Origin: Verrucomicrobiota bacterium
GTDB lineage: Bacteria; Verrucomicrobiota; Verrucomicrobiia; Limisphaerales; UBA9464
DNA length: 64,000 bases
Direction of reading: 5' to 3'
NCBI GenBank assembly: GCA_017309115.1
Contig: JAFLEF010000003.1
Span: 62,001-126,000, forward strand
Position 1 is the stretch's first letter; each line of letters opens with the position of its first letter. Below, in pieces: positions 1 through 8,970 of the stretch. The position numbers and the translations under genes were made by a program. The notes beneath the pieces are model-generated. The model did not search any database and had not been told where the DNA came from. It was given only the letters and a program-made list of their open reading frames with translations.

Positions 1-280
1 GTTTGAGATGATGCAGCCCGACCGCGACGGAATGGGCGCAAATGATGCCGTCTTCGCGGGAGGGTCGACAGGTGCAGAGATTCTCGATATCGGCGATGCC
101 TTCGATGACGAGTCCGGCGCGGTAGCTGATTTCCCCGGCCTGGACGACGCCCTTGAGCACGGGCGGCGTCCAGTTGGAGGACAGGACTTTTCCAGCGCCG
201 AGCAGGGCGCGGGCATGTTGGACGGCCTCCCACCCCGCCGACTTCTGGAAGAACGCATCGTTGAGCTGAATCTCGGACAC
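1..280 (-). CDS. SWIM zinc-finger protein, N-terminal part (runs off window)
   Basis: This gene reads leftwards and leaves the window at base 1, so only about 93 N-terminal residues are seen. A C-x-C ... C-x-H pattern (C69, C71, C81, H83) is the SWIM zinc-binding signature, a DNA- or protein-binding module. In bacteria it often sits at the N-terminus of large SNF2-type helicases, so the full protein may be one, but no helicase motif is inside the window. The GTG start at 280-278 is chosen because an in-frame TAG lies four codons upstream and no ATG lies in frame nearby. The 156 bases between it and the toxin gene hold nothing recognisable. Confidence 0.6.
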   Translation of the reverse strand, partial: MSEIQLNDAFFQKSAGWEAVQHARALLGAGKVLSSNWTPPVLKGVVQAGEISYRAGLVIEGIADIENLCTCRPSREDGIICAHSVAVGLHHLK

Positions 281-436
281 CGGCGTAGCCTAGGGGAAGG
301 AAGCGTCCAGGGGTAGTCGGCGACGAAATCTGGGAGAGCCACGAAGGGTGCGGCAGAAACACGAATGAGGAAGGCCTCGCCGACGGAAGAACGGATCCCT
401 GCTATTCGTGGCCATTCGATCAATTCGTGGTTCCAA

Positions 437-874
437 TCAAATCAACGCCAGGCGCAAACCCGCTGCTGACGCCAGGGAACTCTGGCGCAGGTCAAAGGTG
501 ATGAATTGCTCGGCTCCTAGAACCAGCGCCGAGGCGACATGAAGGATGTCGAGGCTGCGGGTGCCGAGGAATTCGGAATTACCGGCGCTCAGCCGTTCCG
601 CTTCCAGCAAGACTTCGAGCCAGGCGGGCTCGGCGTGTGCAAAAATGTCACTGGCCAGATCCGAAAGCATGGCTTGAATGGAAAGTTCGCACTGTTCCGA
701 GGTGATCTCTTTCCGAAAGACGCGCAATCGAAGCGCGTTCCGAAACTCTAGCCGATGCAGCCCCGTGAAGGGTAAAGGATGCCGCTGGCGCTTCAGCTAG
801 GCGACCACGCGCGCAGAATGGGCGTCCGGCGCATGCAAAGAGCAGAGGAAGCCCGTGTCGGCGTAGGCGTTCAC
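437..874 (-). pseudogene. VapC-type PIN-domain toxin with in-frame amber stop
   Basis: Read from the GTG at 874, the frame gives an N-terminus with an early acidic residue (AYADTGFLCSLHAPDAH), then a TAG at 799-797, then continues in the same frame to a stop at 437. The downstream part carries an LDILHVASAL segment and a FITFDLRQ segment, as in the C-terminal half of VapC PIN-domain ribonucleases, with conserved acidic residues. The start overlaps the antitoxin stop by GTGA, the usual layout of these pairs. The stop splits the protein after about 25 residues, so it is either a dead toxin or a sequencing error (CAG to TAG would fix it). Re-initiation downstream would lack the first catalytic aspartate. 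Confidence 0.7.
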
Positions 875-1116
875 CGATCCCCACGATCTTCGGCCAAAAG
901 TTCCGTGGCCGTAACCGTCAACTGCTGGTCGCCGTATATTGACTTGAGACGGGCCAGGAAGTCTGGGCGTTTGGCGGTCGCAGCCTTGGGTTCGGGCCGA
1001 CTAAGGATGGCCACAGGCTTGCCGCGCTTCTGAATCTCAACGCGTTCTCCGGCCTCGACCCATCCCAGCACGGTCGTCGTCTCGCGTTTTAGTTCGCGAA
1101 CGCTGGCCGTCTTCAC
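871..1116 (-). CDS. Phd/YefM-type antitoxin
   Basis: This 81-residue protein starts TASVRELKRETTTVLGWV and contains the GERVEIQKRGKPVAIL segment typical of the Phd/YefM (VapB-like) antitoxin fold, which binds its own promoter and neutralises a partner ribonuclease. The GTG at 1116 is preferred because the family motif starts three codons later and the longer upstream reading is not family-like. Its stop overlaps the toxin start by four bases, so the two are translationally coupled. The C-terminal 30 residues would be the toxin-binding tail. Since the toxin gene is interrupted, the antitoxin may act alone as a remnant or against related toxins elsewhere. Confidence 0.75.
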   Translation of the reverse strand: MKTASVRELKRETTTVLGWVEAGERVEIQKRGKPVAILSRPEPKAATAKRPDFLARLKSIYGDQQLTVTATELLAEDRGDR

Positions 1117-1217
1117 GTGTGACAAATTGAGGTGGCACAGGAGTCGAGTCAAGATATCGGAGCCACAGGTGTGCCGGTTGCCGGGAACGGAAGGCGGAGC
1201 GGTAAGCGGCAAGCGGG

Positions 1218-1250
1218 GAGAGAAAATTCGACAACTCTCAGCTCTCCGGT
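1218..1250. repeat. Fragment of intergenic inverted-repeat element
   Basis: A GAGAGAAAATTC segment followed after a few bases by CTCTCAGCTCTCC resembles the element at 20,035-20,116 (gagagaaaaatc ... ctctcagctctcag). It looks like a small remnant of the repeat family described for 18,763-18,930. It lies between the toxin-antitoxin pair and the first large operon. Confidence 0.35.
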
Positions 1251-1324
1251 ACTTCCGCCACTTTTTGCAATGAATTCGAAGCCGGGCCTTGTCCTGTGCG
1301 TCGGGTGTTCGTTAACAATTCCCC

Positions 1325-2662
1325 GTGATCGCTCTCCCCGGAACTTCCCGCCGTTTCTGTGACGGCGTGTCGCGCCGCAATTTCCTGCGGATCGGTTCCT
1401 TGGGACTGGGCGGATTGGCCCTACCCCAGTTGCTCCAGGCGGAGTCGAAAGCCGGCCTCAAATCCTCGCAGAAATCGGTGATCATGATCTACCTGCCGGG
1501 TGGGCCCCCGCACCAGGACACGTTTGATCTGAAGCCGGATGCGCCCTCGGAAATCCGCGGGGAATTTAAGCCGATCCCGACGGTGGTGCCGGGAATGGAG
1601 ATTTGTGAATTGTTGCCGCGGTTGGCCAGGGTGGCGGATCGCTTTGCCCTCGTTCGCTCGCTGGCGGACGGCATTGATGATCACTCCGACTTCATGTGCC
1701 AGACGGGTCGGCGCAAAGGAAATCAGCCTCCCGGCGGATGGCCGACCATGGGCGCTTGCGTTTCCCGGCTGTTGGGGCCGGCCAATACCGCAGTACCCGC
1801 CTTCGTGGGTCTCGAGCCCCGGATGCAGCATAGGCCCTACAATGCCGGCAATGCCGGTTACGCTGGGGTGGCCCACGATGCCTTCCGGCCGGCGGCCGAC
1901 GCCAAATCGGACATGGTACTGAACGGCATCACTTCGGATCGGCTCGGGGACCGCCGGACGCTCCTGAAAGCCTTCGACCAGTTCCGGCGGGAAGTGGATT
2001 CGAGCGGCTTGATGGAGGGGTTGGACGCATTCAATCAGCAGGCGTTTGGCATGCTGACCTCGAGTGAACTGCTCCGCGCGCTGGATTTGCAGCAGGAGGA
2101 CGCCAAAGTGCGCGAACGGTACGGTCAAGGCGATCCCAAGGTGCACGGGGACGCCGCGCCGATGCTGAACGAACAATTCCTGGTGGCCCGGCGATTGGTT
2201 GAGGCTGGGGCGCGGTTCGTGACGGTGGCCTATGGGTTTTGGGACTATCACGGCAACAACTTCGTCAACGCCCGCAATGATCTGCCGATGCTGGATCAGG
2301 CCCTGAGCGCCTTGATCACGGATTTGCACGACCGCGGTCTGGACAAGGACGTGAGCGTGATCGTCTGGAGCGAGTTCGGCCGGTCCCCCACGATCAACAA
2401 GGACGCCGGTCGCGACCACTGGCCTCGGGCCAACTGCGCGCTTTTGGCGGGCGGCGGAATGAAGGTGGGACAAGTGATTGGCGCTACGGATCGGTGGGGT
2501 GGCGAACCCAGCGAACGGCCGGTGATGTTCGGGGAAATCTTTGCGACGCTGTATCAGCGGCTGGGCATTGATGTGAATCAGGTGACGATTCCGGATCTGA
2601 CCGGTCGTCCGAACTTCCTGGTTCCGGAAGGCTGCCAACCTTTGAAAGAACTCGTCGGCTGA
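1325..2662 (+). CDS. DUF1501 family protein, Tat-exported
   Basis: This 445-residue protein has a twin-arginine signal (SRRNFLR, residues 16-22) followed by a hydrophobic stretch, so it is probably exported folded to the periplasm. The DUF1501 body resembles alkaline-phosphatase/sulfatase-fold proteins and shows the family motifs YLPGGPPHQDTFD (about residue 56), the EAGARFVTV segment and SEFGRSP ... GRDHWP near the C-terminus. Its biochemical role is unknown; in Planctomycetes and Verrucomicrobia the family pairs with DUF1549/DUF1553 cytochrome-like proteins, as here with the next gene four bases downstream. The GTG start at 1325 follows an in-frame TAA, so no longer start exists. It heads a five-gene operon. 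Confidence 0.88.
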   Translation: MIALPGTSRRFCDGVSRRNFLRIGSLGLGGLALPQLLQAESKAGLKSSQKSVIMIYLPGGPPHQDTFDLKPDAPSEIRGEFKPIPTVVPGMEICELLPRLARVADRFALVRSLADGIDDHSDFMCQTGRRKGNQPPGGWPTMGACVSRLLGPANTAVPAFVGLEPRMQHRPYNAGNAGYAGVAHDAFRPAADAKSDMVLNGITSDRLGDRRTLLKAFDQFRREVDSSGLMEGLDAFNQQAFGMLTSSELLRALDLQQEDAKVRERYGQGDPKVHGDAAPMLNEQFLVARRLVEAGARFVTVAYGFWDYHGNNFVNARNDLPMLDQALSALITDLHDRGLDKDVSVIVWSEFGRSPTINKDAGRDHWPRANCALLAGGGMKVGQVIGATDRWGGEPSERPVMFGEIFATLYQRLGIDVNQVTIPDLTGRPNFLVPEGCQPLKELVG

Positions 2663-2666
2663 ACTT

Positions 2667-5240
2667 ATGGCGCGCTTCTCCCTGTTTCGCAGTGTTCTCG
2701 GAGCCTGGCTCGCCGGAGTCACGCTGTTAGGCCCGGCGGTTCTCACTGCGGAGGAATCGTTGGCGATTCAATACCGGGCTGGTGCGGATCGGCTGGTGTT
2801 GGGTTCCCAAGATGCCCGACAGCAATTGTTGGTCACGGCGGACGGTCAGAAGGATGTCACCCGGACGGTAACGTGGTCCTCAGAGCCGACCGGCGTCGTG
2901 ACTGTGGATCGCACGGGTCGGGTGAGTCCGGTAGCGGACGGGACGGCCAAGATCGTGGCGCGAGATGAACAGGGTCGAACAGCGGTGTTTCCGGTGACGG
3001 TGACCAATGCGGCCCAGCCCGCGCCGATTCATTTCGCCAATCAGATCGTTCCCATCTTCACCAAGAACGGCTGCAACGGCGGCGGGTGTCACGGGAAGGC
3101 GGCCGGTCAAAACGGATTTCGGCTGTCGTTGCTCGGGTTCGAGCCGGCCGAGGACTACGACCACTTGGTCAAGGAAGCGCGCGGGCGTCGGCTATTCCCG
3201 GCCGCTCCGGAACGAAGTCTCTTGCTGACCAAGGGTGCGGCGCAGTTGCCGCATGGGGGCGGCAAACGCTTGGATCCGGATTCCGATGATTACCGGCTGC
3301 TGATCCGTTGGATTACCCAGGGTATGCCGGTGGGTCGCGCCGACGCTCCCACGGTAACCCGGGTGGAAGTCTTCCCGACCGAACGCGTCATGGCGCTCAA
3401 CAGCGAGCAACAGTTGGTCGTCACTGCCCATTACTCCGACGGTTCGACCGAGGACGTCACTCGCGGGGCTCTCTTTGAGCCGAACGACAAGGACATGGCC
3501 GCCACGGATGCCGTGGGGCGCGTGAAGGTGTTCAATCAATCCGGGGAAGTCGCCGTCATGGTGCGGTATCAGGCCAAAGTCGCGGTGTTCCGCGCGACGG
3601 TGCCGCTCGGATTGGCCGTGAATCAATTGCCGCCCGCCCGGACGTTCGTGGACGAACTGGTGTTCCGGCAGTTGAAGCAGGTCGGATTGCCGCCCAGTGA
3701 CGTGTCCGATGACCTTACCTTTCTACGTCGAGTGACGTTGGACGTGGCCGGCCGTTTGCCGACGGTGGAGGAAGTTTCAGCCTTCGAAGCCGCGGTGCAG
3801 CAGGAACGGCGGGAAGGTCAGCCGGATCCAGGCGACTCTCTATCGGCTCGCGCGCCTCAGCCGGCGTGGAAGGCCCGCGACGTCGTGATTGAACGGTTAC
3901 TGGGGAGTCCAGACTACGCGGAGAATTTTGCAGCGAAGTGGAGTGCGCTCTTACGGAACAAGCGGACGGAACCCCGCCACGCCCGGGGCACCTACGCGTT
4001 TCACGATTGGATCGAAGACCAGATGGCTCAGAACGTCCCGTACGATCAGTTCGTCCGGTCGATTCTCACGGCGACGGGGGATCTGAACGAGAATCCGCCG
4101 GTGGCGTGGTATCGGCAGGTCAAGTCACTCCAAGGTCAGTTGGAGGACAGCGCCCAGCTCTTCTTGGGTCAGCGGCTGCAGTGCGCCCAGTGCCATCACC
4201 ATCCTTACGAGCGCTGGAGTCAGGCGGACTATTGGAGTTTCGGGGCCTTCTTCTCGCAGGTGGCTTACAAGGGTGGCAGCCAGCCGGGCGAAGACGCGGT
4301 GGTGCATCGGCGCGGCATGCCGCAGGCAACCAACAAGAAGACTGGCCAACCCGTGAAACCGGCCGGCTTGGGCGATCCCATCGACCGGCTCTCAGCGGAT
4401 GAAGATCCGCGCCAGGCGTTGGCCGCGTGGATGACCAGCCCGGACAACAAGTTCTTCGCGCGCGCCCTGGTCAACCGCTACTGGAAACACTTCTTCAATC
4501 GCGGCTTGGTGGAGCCTGAGGACGATCTGCGCGACACGAATCCCGCGACGAATCCCGAATTACTCAACGCGTTGGCGGCTGACTTCGTGAAGAGCGGGTA
4601 CGATCTCAAGGGATTGGTGCGGACCCTGACCCGTTCGTCGGTGTACCAGCTGAGTGCCTTTCCAAACGAACACAACGCCCGGGATCGCCATCACTTTGCC
4701 CGGTACTATCCGCGGCGATTGGGCGCGGAGTCGTTGTTCGATTCGGTTAACCTGATGGTGGGTGCCGAATCGAAGTTTGACGGGCTGCCCGCGGGGACGC
4801 GGGCGGTGGCGTTGCCCGACAACAGCTTCAATGCGGGGAACTATTTCCTGACCGTCTTTGGCCGTCCGGACAGCAACAGCGCGTGCGAATGCGAGCGCAG
4901 CGCGGATGCATCGCTAAGCCAAAGCCTGCATTTGCTCAACGCCAAGGACATTCAGGATCGATTGGCGTCCGACTCCGGGCGCGCCGCGGCGCTGGCGAAG
5001 GACTCGACGCGACCCGACGACGAGAAGCTCCGGGAATTGTATCGCTTGGCGCTCGCCCGTGAGCCGCAACCGCAAGAGTTGAAACTGGCGCAGGAGTATT
5101 TGGCGAAGAAGACCCAGGCGGCCCCTGCGGGCAAGGATGCTGCGGAGACGGAAGCGGCGCGCTTGAAAGCCCGTCGCGAAGCCTACGAGGACACCCTCTG
5201 GGCCTTAATGAACACCAAGGAATTCCTGTTCAACCACTGA
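2667..5240 (+). CDS. DUF1549/DUF1553 protein with Ig-like and cytochrome motifs
   Basis: This 857-residue secreted protein has an N-terminal signal sequence, a bacterial Ig-like (Big_2 type) domain at about residues 30-112, and a planctomycete cytochrome-like region with GCNGGGCHGK (a C-x4-CH motif, near residue 136). DUF1549 follows, with the CAQCHHHPYERW haem-type motif near residue 505, and DUF1553 fills the C-terminal third (NRYWKHFFNRGLVEP near 600). A second Ig-like stretch lies near residues 230-320. Family members are thought to work with DUF1501 partners in periplasmic, possibly carbohydrate-linked redox processes, but no activity is proven. It begins four bases after the DUF1501 gene, so the two are surely co-transcribed. 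Confidence 0.88.
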   Translation: MARFSLFRSVLGAWLAGVTLLGPAVLTAEESLAIQYRAGADRLVLGSQDARQQLLVTADGQKDVTRTVTWSSEPTGVVTVDRTGRVSPVADGTAKIVARDEQGRTAVFPVTVTNAAQPAPIHFANQIVPIFTKNGCNGGGCHGKAAGQNGFRLSLLGFEPAEDYDHLVKEARGRRLFPAAPERSLLLTKGAAQLPHGGGKRLDPDSDDYRLLIRWITQGMPVGRADAPTVTRVEVFPTERVMALNSEQQLVVTAHYSDGSTEDVTRGALFEPNDKDMAATDAVGRVKVFNQSGEVAVMVRYQAKVAVFRATVPLGLAVNQLPPARTFVDELVFRQLKQVGLPPSDVSDDLTFLRRVTLDVAGRLPTVEEVSAFEAAVQQERREGQPDPGDSLSARAPQPAWKARDVVIERLLGSPDYAENFAAKWSALLRNKRTEPRHARGTYAFHDWIEDQMAQNVPYDQFVRSILTATGDLNENPPVAWYRQVKSLQGQLEDSAQLFLGQRLQCAQCHHHPYERWSQADYWSFGAFFSQVAYKGGSQPGEDAVVHRRGMPQATNKKTGQPVKPAGLGDPIDRLSADEDPRQALAAWMTSPDNKFFARALVNRYWKHFFNRGLVEPEDDLRDTNPATNPELLNALAADFVKSGYDLKGLVRTLTRSSVYQLSAFPNEHNARDRHHFARYYPRRLGAESLFDSVNLMVGAESKFDGLPAGTRAVALPDNSFNAGNYFLTVFGRPDSNSACECERSADASLSQSLHLLNAKDIQDRLASDSGRAAALAKDSTRPDDEKLRELYRLALAREPQPQELKLAQEYLAKKTQAAPAGKDAAETEAARLKARREAYEDTLWALMNTKEFLFNH

Positions 5241-5265
5241 ACCGGATTGCCACCGAAGTGCGGTC

Positions 5266-6588
5266 ATGAGCGACACTCGCTTCGGCTTGGTGATTGGGAC
5301 GTTTGCCGCAGTTCCGTATCTCCATCTGCAGCTCGAGACGGCTCGGCGATTGTACCCCGAAGTGCCGGTGTTGATTCATGATGACGGCAGTCGACAGGGA
5401 ACGGCGCTCGCCGCGCTGGCGGCCGAGTACGGAGCCGACTTCGTGTCCACTTCAGAACGGCAGCCGTTTCACCTGGGCGATCTGTGTGTGTATCCGGCCG
5501 GACTGGACTGGGCGGGTGAACGGGGCGTCGAACTCCTGCTCAAGCTCTCCCGGCGCTGGATCTGGCGGGCGGATTGGCGTCCGAGTCTGGGTGCCTTGGC
5601 AGACCAGACCGAGGCGGACACGTTTTCAAACTACACGATCTCCTACGCCTTTGGGTTTCGGTCGGAGTGTGTGGCGTTTCGGGTGAACCGCTGGGCGGCA
5701 AGTGACTTTGCGGCGGCGGTGGCCCAGTGCCGGGCTGATCGGCGGCACGTGTTTGTGGAGAATTATCTGCACCGTTGGGCGATGTTTTTCAGCCGGACGG
5801 GTTCGGAGTCCTGGCAACGCTGGCAGCGAGATCATCCTGGACCTCCGGAACGGGCGGGCTACGCGCCCTGGCAGTTCATGGGCAACTGTCGGATGACCGC
5901 GCATCCGCATCGGCTGTGGCATGACTCCGAAGGTCCGGCGGAATACGCTGCCCACGCCCGGAAACTCGGCTTGCCGTACGGTCCGGAGGATTTTGCCGAT
6001 CCCAACATGGGTGAAGGGGAAGGCGACCCGGGGCCGGAAGAACCTTTGAGTGGACAGGCCTTGCCTCGGTTGTTGGCGGACTTGGGTGACGATTTGGTGG
6101 GCGCCGAGATTGGTCTTTGGCGGGGCGCCACCAGTCGGTTCGTGCTGCGGTGGTGCGGACAGATTCGGCGGTGGTACGGGATTGATCCGTATGTGGGTTA
6201 CCTCGACTGGCATGGGCCGATTGCGCCGTCGGTGTTGGAGGGACTTCGGGCCGAAGTGCAGCGAGCCCTGGGCGAAGATTCGCGCTTTGTTCTGATTCGC
6301 GAGCCGAGCGATCGGGCGGTGCCTCGTTTGGAACCCCTGGACGTGGTCTTCATTGATGGTGATCACGCGTACGAACAGGTGGGGCGGGATCTGCGGCACA
6401 GTTGGGAACGTTTGAAACCGGGTGGATTGCTGTGTGGACACGATTATCGGGCGCTGGCGACGGTGCATCGGGCAGTGAACGAGTTTGCGGCCGAGCTGGG
6501 AGTGGAGGTTCGCGAGGCGGAGAATGATGTCTGGTGGTGGCGGAAAGATGTGTCGGCGGGCTTCCCCTCTGCGCCGGTCGTTTTCTAG
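5266..6588 (+). CDS. Glycosyltransferase-like/class I methyltransferase fusion
   Basis: This 440-residue protein seems to have two halves. Residues 1 to about 230 resemble a cytoplasmic GT-A-like nucleotide-sugar transferase fold (FGLVIGTFAAVPYLHLQLETA, then HDDGS at about 38-42), though no clean DxD metal motif was confirmed. From about residue 250 it is a Methyltransf_24-type SAM methyltransferase: GAEIGLWRGATSRF (motif I-like), WYGIDPY, then VVFIDGDHAYE near residue 360 and LKPGGLLCGHDY. No signal peptide is seen, so it acts in the cytoplasm, unlike its secreted operon neighbours. It sits 25 bases after the DUF1553 gene and 9 before the next. It may modify a surface glycan; substrate unknown. 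Confidence 0.65.
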   Translation: MSDTRFGLVIGTFAAVPYLHLQLETARRLYPEVPVLIHDDGSRQGTALAALAAEYGADFVSTSERQPFHLGDLCVYPAGLDWAGERGVELLLKLSRRWIWRADWRPSLGALADQTEADTFSNYTISYAFGFRSECVAFRVNRWAASDFAAAVAQCRADRRHVFVENYLHRWAMFFSRTGSESWQRWQRDHPGPPERAGYAPWQFMGNCRMTAHPHRLWHDSEGPAEYAAHARKLGLPYGPEDFADPNMGEGEGDPGPEEPLSGQALPRLLADLGDDLVGAEIGLWRGATSRFVLRWCGQIRRWYGIDPYVGYLDWHGPIAPSVLEGLRAEVQRALGEDSRFVLIREPSDRAVPRLEPLDVVFIDGDHAYEQVGRDLRHSWERLKPGGLLCGHDYRALATVHRAVNEFAAELGVEVREAENDVWWWRKDVSAGFPSAPVVF

Positions 6589-6597
6589 GATCATCCC

Positions 6598-8970
6598 ATG
6601 TCCCGCTTCTCTTCGCCCATTCGTCGCCGCTCGCCCCTGGGCGGCCGCGTGTGGACGGGCTGTCTGAGCGGGTGGCTTTTGGTGACTGCCGCGTGGGCGC
6701 AGATCCTGCCCGTGGCTCGCTTGAGCACGGTGTATCCGGCGGGTGCGACGCGCGGCGTTGAGACGATGGTGACGGTGACCGGCACGGACCTGGAGGAACC
6801 CCAGGCGCTCCTGTTCTCCGACGCCCGGGTTACGGCGAAGGTGACTCCGACCAACTCGGCTGCCTTCCTGGTGATGGTTCCGCCGGATGTCCCGCCGGGT
6901 CTGATCGACGTGCGTTGGGCGGGGCGTTTCGGAGTCTCGAATCCCCGGGCGTTTGTCGTGAACCCGGGGCCGGAACTTCTATCCGTGGCTACGAACACCC
7001 TGCCGAAAGTCGCGCAGGAACTCCCCGTGGAGACGGTGGTGAATGGACGAATGGCGGCGAATGCCAGCGCTTGGTACCGCGTTTCGCTCGAGGCCGGGAA
7101 ACGGTACGTTGCCCGGGTGGAATCGCGGGAACTCGATTCCCGACTCGAACCGGTTCTGGAATGGCGGGAGTTGGGAGGCCGACCGTTGGCCGAGTCGCGC
7201 CACGGATTTTTGGAGTTTGTGCCCGGGACCAACGGAACTTGGTTTGTCGGAGTGCGGGACAACACGTATCGGGGCGGGGAGGACTTCGTGTATCGGTTGA
7301 CGGTCACCTCTGGACCGCACGTGGACTTCGCTGTGCCGCTCGTGCTGCGGGACGGTGAAACCAATCGGGTGACTCTGTGGGGTCGGAACCTTCCGGGAAG
7401 CCGTCTCAGTGCCCGACTAGGGGTGGATCGGCGGCCGCTCGAGGAAGTGCAGGTGGAGATTGTGCCGCCGACTCCGGACGCCCGCCCAGTGGCGACGGAA
7501 GGGTTTCGTCGGCCGGTAGGAACCTCCGTGGCTGCGGAATCCTGGGTGTGGCGCTGGACACCGACCAACGGGATCTCCAATCCGGTTCTGTTTTCCCTGA
7601 GTCCGCTGCCGGTGGTGGCGAGTGTGACCAACGGATTAACGGAGGTGGGGCCACCGGTGGAGTTCTGCGGGTTCTTTCCGGCGCCGGGTGAGCTCAGCGG
7701 CGTGACCTTCGCGGCCAAAAAAGGCGAGGTATGGTGGCTGGAGTTGTCCAGCGAACGCCTGGGATTTGTGGCAGATCCGCGGGCCGTGGTGGAACGGGTC
7801 CGCTCAACCCCGGGAGAAAAGGGGGAAACGCAGTTCGCTGATGTGTTGGAGTTGGGCGATCTCGACACCAACCTGGGCGGATCCGACTTCAACACCGTCA
7901 CTCGGGATGCCGCCGCCCGCTTGGAAGCGCCGCAGGATGGCATCTACCGGATTCGAGTTCAGGACGCGTTCAACCTGGGGTTGGCCAGTGTTCGTTGGCC
8001 GTATCGGCTGACACTGCGTCGGGAGACGCCGGACGTGAGTTTGGTGGCGCTGCCCCTGCAACCGCCGCGGCTGAATGACAACGACCGGTCGGCGCAGACC
8101 CAGCCGCTGTTCCTGCGCCGGGGAGAGACCCAACTGATTCGCGTCGTCGCGTTTCGTCGGGATGGCTTTGGCGGCGAGATCGAACTGGCCGCGACGAATC
8201 TGCCCGCCGGGGTAACGGTGCCCGCGATGCGAATTCCCGCCGGTCAGAACGTGGCCTTCGTGCCGGTGACGGCGAGCGAGGACGCCGCGGTGCCAGCGGA
8301 AGGAGTCGCGTGGACGATGCTGGGTCGGGGTCTCACTGCCTCACCGCGACCAGTCACCTGGGCGACGGTCTCGTGGTTGATTCCCGATTGGAACGAGCGG
8401 GCCGTGGCGGCGCGTCCGGTGCGCGAGGGACGTCTCGCGGTGAGTCGCGTGGAATCGGCGCCCGTGACCGTGCGGACCGCTACCAATCGCTTGGAGGTAC
8501 CGGCGACGGGCAAGTGGACGGTACCCGTGGACGTGGTTCGTCGGGGCGACTTCCCGGCGGCGATCGCGCTGAAACCCGCGGGGCGTCCGGAGTGGGACAA
8601 AGCCAAACCGGCCACGGTGCCGGAGAAGGCGACCAACGCCATCCTGGAGTTTGAAGTCACCGAACTCAAGCTGCCCCCGGGCGAGCACACCGTTTGGTTG
8701 CAGGGCACCATTGCCGGGAAGTATCGGAACAATCCTGAGGCCCTGACCGAAGCTGAGGCCGAACTCAAAGCGGCGGAGCAAGCCCTGGCCGCCGCCAGCA
8801 CGGGCGAAAAGGAAGCGCTGGAGAAACGCAAGAAGGCTGCCGAAGAGCGACGCAAAGCGGCCGAGGAACGGGCCAAACCTCGGGACGTCAATCTGCCGTT
8901 GGTGTCGGTTCCCTTCACCGTGAACGTGCTGCCCGCTCCGGCCGAACCCGCCAAAACTCCTCCGAAATGA
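6598..8970 (+). CDS. Secreted PPC-domain protein
   Basis: This 790-residue protein has a basic N-terminus and a hydrophobic signal ending near AWAQ (residue 36). The first 130 residues look like an IPT/TIG-style beta domain (VYPAGATRGVETMVTVTG). A pre-peptidase C-terminal (PPC) type domain follows at about 140-235 (WYRVSLEAGKRYVARVES). More beta-sandwich repeats fill the middle, and residues 715-765 form an Ala/Glu/Lys-rich charged helix, probably a coiled coil. Such proteins accompany cytochrome-WD40 and DUF1549 proteins in Planctomycetes and Verrucomicrobia as presumed extracellular binding partners. Its stop overlaps the next start by ATGA, so the pair is translationally coupled. No enzyme motif was found. 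Confidence 0.75.
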   Translation: MSRFSSPIRRRSPLGGRVWTGCLSGWLLVTAAWAQILPVARLSTVYPAGATRGVETMVTVTGTDLEEPQALLFSDARVTAKVTPTNSAAFLVMVPPDVPPGLIDVRWAGRFGVSNPRAFVVNPGPELLSVATNTLPKVAQELPVETVVNGRMAANASAWYRVSLEAGKRYVARVESRELDSRLEPVLEWRELGGRPLAESRHGFLEFVPGTNGTWFVGVRDNTYRGGEDFVYRLTVTSGPHVDFAVPLVLRDGETNRVTLWGRNLPGSRLSARLGVDRRPLEEVQVEIVPPTPDARPVATEGFRRPVGTSVAAESWVWRWTPTNGISNPVLFSLSPLPVVASVTNGLTEVGPPVEFCGFFPAPGELSGVTFAAKKGEVWWLELSSERLGFVADPRAVVERVRSTPGEKGETQFADVLELGDLDTNLGGSDFNTVTRDAAARLEAPQDGIYRIRVQDAFNLGLASVRWPYRLTLRRETPDVSLVALPLQPPRLNDNDRSAQTQPLFLRRGETQLIRVVAFRRDGFGGEIELAATNLPAGVTVPAMRIPAGQNVAFVPVTASEDAAVPAEGVAWTMLGRGLTASPRPVTWATVSWLIPDWNERAVAARPVREGRLAVSRVESAPVTVRTATNRLEVPATGKWTVPVDVVRRGDFPAAIALKPAGRPEWDKAKPATVPEKATNAILEFEVTELKLPPGEHTVWLQGTIAGKYRNNPEALTEAEAELKAAEQALAAASTGEKEALEKRKKAAEERRKAAEERAKPRDVNLPLVSVPFTVNVLPAPAEPAKTPPK

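Noticed and set aside
1421..2746. Long leftward open frame opposite the first DUF1501 gene
   Set aside because: It is antisense to a clear DUF1501 gene in GC-rich sequence; its product is arginine/histidine/proline-rich without any family motif, so it is a shadow frame.
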